A stretch of DNA of 64,000 bases, from the NCBI RefSeq assembly GCF_000380505.1, contig NZ_AQYH01000004.1, forward strand, positions 1 to 64,000. The letters are read 5' to 3'. The stretch is from Kaistia granuli DSM 23481. GTDB taxonomy: Bacteria > Pseudomonadota > Alphaproteobacteria > Rhizobiales > Kaistiaceae. The translations under genes were made by a program, and so were the position numbers. This document shows, piece after piece, positions 61,811-64,000 of the stretch (the stretch's first letter is position 1; every line of letters starts with the position of its first letter). The notes below the pieces were generated by a model that made no database searches, was not told the origin of the DNA, and saw nothing but the letters and a program-made list of their open reading frames with translations.

Positions 61811-63460
61811 TCAGGCGAAAGCGAAACGACGCGCCGAGCGCGCGGGCAGGTCTATCTGCCAGCCGTTATCGACCTGGCGGGCGCCCGCGTCGAGGCCGAT
61901 CGCCTGGGGGTGGGCGTCATCGAAACCGAACGCGGCGACGAGCGGCCGGGCGCCGCCGGTCTCGAAGCTCACATCGATCGTCGCGGCGGCGTCCGATTTG
62001 TTGATCACGACGAGATGCAGGCCCGTCTGGCCGGTCGCGCCGGCGGCATAGGCGACCAGGTCCGCGCCGCCGCCCGCGATCGTAACCTCGAGCGATTGAT
62101 CGCCGAAGCGTTGTCCGCCGGCGTCGGCCGCGCGATAGAGCCGGTAGGCCTCTCCGAGCCAGCCCTCAAGACTGCCCCAATGGCTGGCGAAGACGACGTC
62201 GTGGCGGCCGAACCGGCCGAGCACGTCGGCCAGCGCAAGGCCGGAGGCGAGTTGGCCGGCGCCGCCATAGTTGAACTCGGTGATCGCGAGCGCCGTGCCT
62301 GGGAAGGTCGCGGCGATGATGGCCTCGAGGCTAGGCAGCAGCGGCAGGCCGAGCTGGGCCTCGCCCGAAAATGCCGGCAGGGCGCGCGGCACCCAGCTTT
62401 CCTCCCGGAAACCGGGCTCGGTCAGCGTGCGGGGCGCCTCGAGCAGCGCCGCCGCCAGCGCCGGATTCTCGGTACGGAACAGGTCGCCGGAATTGCTGTA
62501 GGGGTACCAGTGCACGTCCAGCGCGTCGAGCAGGCGGATGCCGTCCTGCTCCGAGGCCTGGCGGAAGGCGTCGAGATAGGCGGCGACGAAGCTGCCGTGA
62601 TGGCGGTAGTCGTTCCAGTCCGGCGCATCCTGGAAGCTCGCCATCTCGGTAGCGCCCCAGCTCACCGGGCCAAAGACGAGGGCGGCCGGGTCGGCGCGCT
62701 TGATGGCGCGCGCGGCCGCCAGCGAGCGCTCGAGGAAGGCGCGGATCGTCGGCTTGCCGGCGACGATGCGCGGGTGGGTCTCGAACCAGAGCCCCGGTTC
62801 GTTGTCGAGTGCATAGGCGTAGATGCCGCGCTCGCTGTCCGCGCCGCCATAGGTCTCGACCAGGCGCGCGAGCAGCTGCGGGATATCGGCGACGGCCGGC
62901 ACGATCGGGTCGCCGGCCTTCGTGCCGGCTGTCCACTGGATCGGCACGAAGCGCGGCGAGGGCGCGGCGGCCTCAGGCGGTACGGGGCCGTCGAAATCGG
63001 CGGCGACGGAACCGGCGAGCGGCACGGTGACGAGGCTCTTGGCGCCCATGGCCAGCGAGGCCTCGTGCATCGCCTCGATCAGCAGGGCGGGCTTGGTCCA
63101 TTCCGTCTTCGGCAGGCCCAGCGCGTCGAGCAGGAACGGGCCGTTGGCGTGCTGGTAGTCCTTGCCGGCATTGGCGGCGTTGTTGACCCAATTGTAGGTC
63201 GTCATCAGATTGCCGCCGAGCCGGCGCGCCGTGACACCGGCGGCGCGGTCGAGTTCGGCGGAGGGCGCGCCGCCATCCATCGTGCCGATCTCGTTGGAGC
63301 CGTAGATTAACGGGCTGATCGGCCGGCCCGGTCCGCCGTCCGCGACGCGCAGGCTCCACTTTGCGCCGGACTGCGCCATCGCGGGGAGACCGCCGAGGGC
63401 GAGACCGCCGGCAGCTAGGCCGGCGCCGAGTACGGCGCGGCGGGTGGGGCGGCGATTCAC
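61811..63460 (-). CDS. Tat-exported glycoside hydrolase family 44 protein
   Basis: The 549-residue protein starts at GTG 63460, overlapping the upstream GT stop (GTGA). The N-terminus RRPTRRAVLGAG plus a hydrophobic stretch ending PAMAQ is a Tat signal. GH44 features in order: ISPLIYGSNE, RRLGGNLMTTYNWVNNAANAG, DNEP with the likely acid Glu221, LDVHWYP at 314-320, LAITEFNYGG with the likely nucleophile Glu395, and ADVLGRFG. Known GH44 enzymes cut beta-1,4-glucans and xyloglucan. Here it lies in a polysaccharide locus, so it may trim the cell's own polymer. No cellulose-binding module is present. Confidence 0.88.
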   Translation of the reverse strand: MNRRPTRRAVLGAGLAAGGLALGGLPAMAQSGAKWSLRVADGGPGRPISPLIYGSNEIGTMDGGAPSAELDRAAGVTARRLGGNLMTTYNWVNNAANAGKDYQHANGPFLLDALGLPKTEWTKPALLIEAMHEASLAMGAKSLVTVPLAGSVAADFDGPVPPEAAAPSPRFVPIQWTAGTKAGDPIVPAVADIPQLLARLVETYGGADSERGIYAYALDNEPGLWFETHPRIVAGKPTIRAFLERSLAAARAIKRADPAALVFGPVSWGATEMASFQDAPDWNDYRHHGSFVAAYLDAFRQASEQDGIRLLDALDVHWYPYSNSGDLFRTENPALAAALLEAPRTLTEPGFREESWVPRALPAFSGEAQLGLPLLPSLEAIIAATFPGTALAITEFNYGGAGQLASGLALADVLGRFGRHDVVFASHWGSLEGWLGEAYRLYRAADAGGQRFGDQSLEVTIAGGGADLVAYAAGATGQTGLHLVVINKSDAAATIDVSFETGGARPLVAAFGFDDAHPQAIGLDAGARQVDNGWQIDLPARSARRFAFA

Positions 63461-64000
63461 GAAACGAGACCCGAGCCGTAGAGGGCAGGGCGGCTGCGCA
63501 TCCACAGCAGCTTGCCGAGCCCGCCATGGAGCTTGACCCGCGCCTTCTCGGCGCGGATCGGATCGATCGGCGTGAAGACGAGCGCTGTCAGGCCGTGCAG
63601 CACGATCTGGATCGCGCCGGCCGCCATCCAGAAGCCGATGCGCGTCCATTCGACCGGGCGCGCCTTCCAGTGGGTGAGGACGCGGATCTGGCCCGAGAGG
63701 AACTTGCGCTTGCGCACATAGGCCCAGTTCAGCCGTCGTTCCGGCACCCATTCCGTCACGATGCCGCCTGCCGACCAGGCAAAGCGCTTGCCTTCCTCGA
63801 CCAACCGCTTCAGCAGCAGCGTATCCTCGCCGCCGATCTCGTTCATGCTGGTGTCGAAGGGCTGCTCGAGGGCGAGGCAGGCCGCGCGGTTGAACATCGA
63901 ATTGTTGGTGCCGAGATAGGCGGCGCGCGCGGTGATGTCGGCGCCGTCCGGCAGATCGAGCCAGCGCGAAAAATACGGCGCGAGCGGTCCGATCGGCTTG
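63457..64000 (-). CDS. Glycosyltransferase family 2 protein, C-terminal part (5' end outside window)
   Basis: The frame is open from the window edge to a stop at 63457-63459, giving about 180 residues. GTNNSMFNR, the acid pair in GGEDTLLLKRL (the catalytic-base region of GT2 enzymes), and a basic WAYVRKRKF segment precede a hydrophobic helix (WMAAGAIQIVLHGLTALVF). It probably adds a sugar to the lipid-linked polysaccharide repeat. Its stop overlaps the GH44 start by 4 bases, so synthesis and hydrolase are co-expressed. Confidence 0.85.
   Translation of the reverse strand, partial: KPIGPLAPYFSRWLDLPDGADITARAAYLGTNNSMFNRAACLALEQPFDTSMNEIGGEDTLLLKRLVEEGKRFAWSAGGIVTEWVPERRLNWAYVRKRKFLSGQIRVLTHWKARPVEWTRIGFWMAAGAIQIVLHGLTALVFTPIDPIRAEKARVKLHGGLGKLLWMRSRPALYGSGLVS

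Noticed and set aside
1-64000. CRISPR arrays, tRNA or rRNA genes, integrase attachment sites
   Set aside because: No regularly spaced repeats, cloverleaf sequences, rRNA segments or integrase genes were noticed by reading; a covariance-model scan would be needed to exclude small RNAs.

Overview
High-GC alphaproteobacterial chromosome segment. Gene families and order (CUT1 and CUT2 sugar ABC transporters, ROK/LacI/LysR regulators, an ExoY-type priming transferase, an Omp25-like beta-barrel, a Zur palindrome of alphaproteobacterial type) suggest a Hyphomicrobiales (Rhizobiales) member. A Kaistia-like genus is a low-confidence guess from gene content only. No rRNA, tRNA or CRISPR array was seen. 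The left edge carries the 3' end of an IS110-family transposase.

Region 1 (0.4-20.3 kb) is devoted to carbohydrate use. A minus-strand operon (7.5 to 0.4 kb) encodes a CUT1 sugar ABC transporter (binding protein, two permeases, MsmK/UgpC-type ATPase), two short-chain dehydrogenases and a TIM-barrel sugar isomerase/epimerase. A divergent ROK regulator lies beside it. A second minus-strand operon (16.6 to 9.0 kb) encodes a CUT1 binding protein and two permeases with no ATPase, then a cytoplasmic GH38 alpha-mannosidase and a second ROK regulator. A divergent LysR/MFS pair and a lone SDR follow.

Region 2 (20.5-26.2 kb) is a purine-nucleoside-type uptake and salvage operon: BMP-family binding protein, double-domain ATPase, two permeases and a nucleoside hydrolase. 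A BCCT (choline/betaine-type) transporter comes next.

Region 3 (28.6-37.4 kb) looks like an L-fucose/L-rhamnose-type oxidative sugar module: lactonase, CUT2 ABC transporter, SDR, aldo/keto reductase and LacI regulator. Two identical 16-bp LacI-type operators, in opposite orientation, sit before the lactonase operon and before the aldo/keto reductase. A partial third copy overlaps the lacI start codon. A 17-codon leader ORF with a strong ribosome-binding site is coupled to the lactonase.

Region 4 (37.5-42.6 kb) is an AcrAB/MexAB-like RND pump with a divergent TetR repressor and a 24-bp AcrR-like operator.

Region 5 (42.8-48.4 kb) is an exopolysaccharide locus: small membrane protein, ExoY-like priming transferase, two GT4 glycosyltransferases, a flippase and a nucleotide-sugar epimerase. 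Region 6 (49-57.6 kb) holds an outer-membrane beta-barrel; a Zur-box-controlled operon (DUF4198 protein, COG0523 GTPase, small Cys protein); an L,D-transpeptidase; DsbA-like and DsbD-like thiol proteins; and a QseBC/PmrAB-like two-component system with a PmrA-type box in its promoter. Region 7 (57.8-64 kb) resumes polysaccharide synthesis with a Wzz/GumC-like chain-length protein, a second flippase, an epimerase, a Tat-exported GH44 glycoside hydrolase and a partial GT2 glycosyltransferase.
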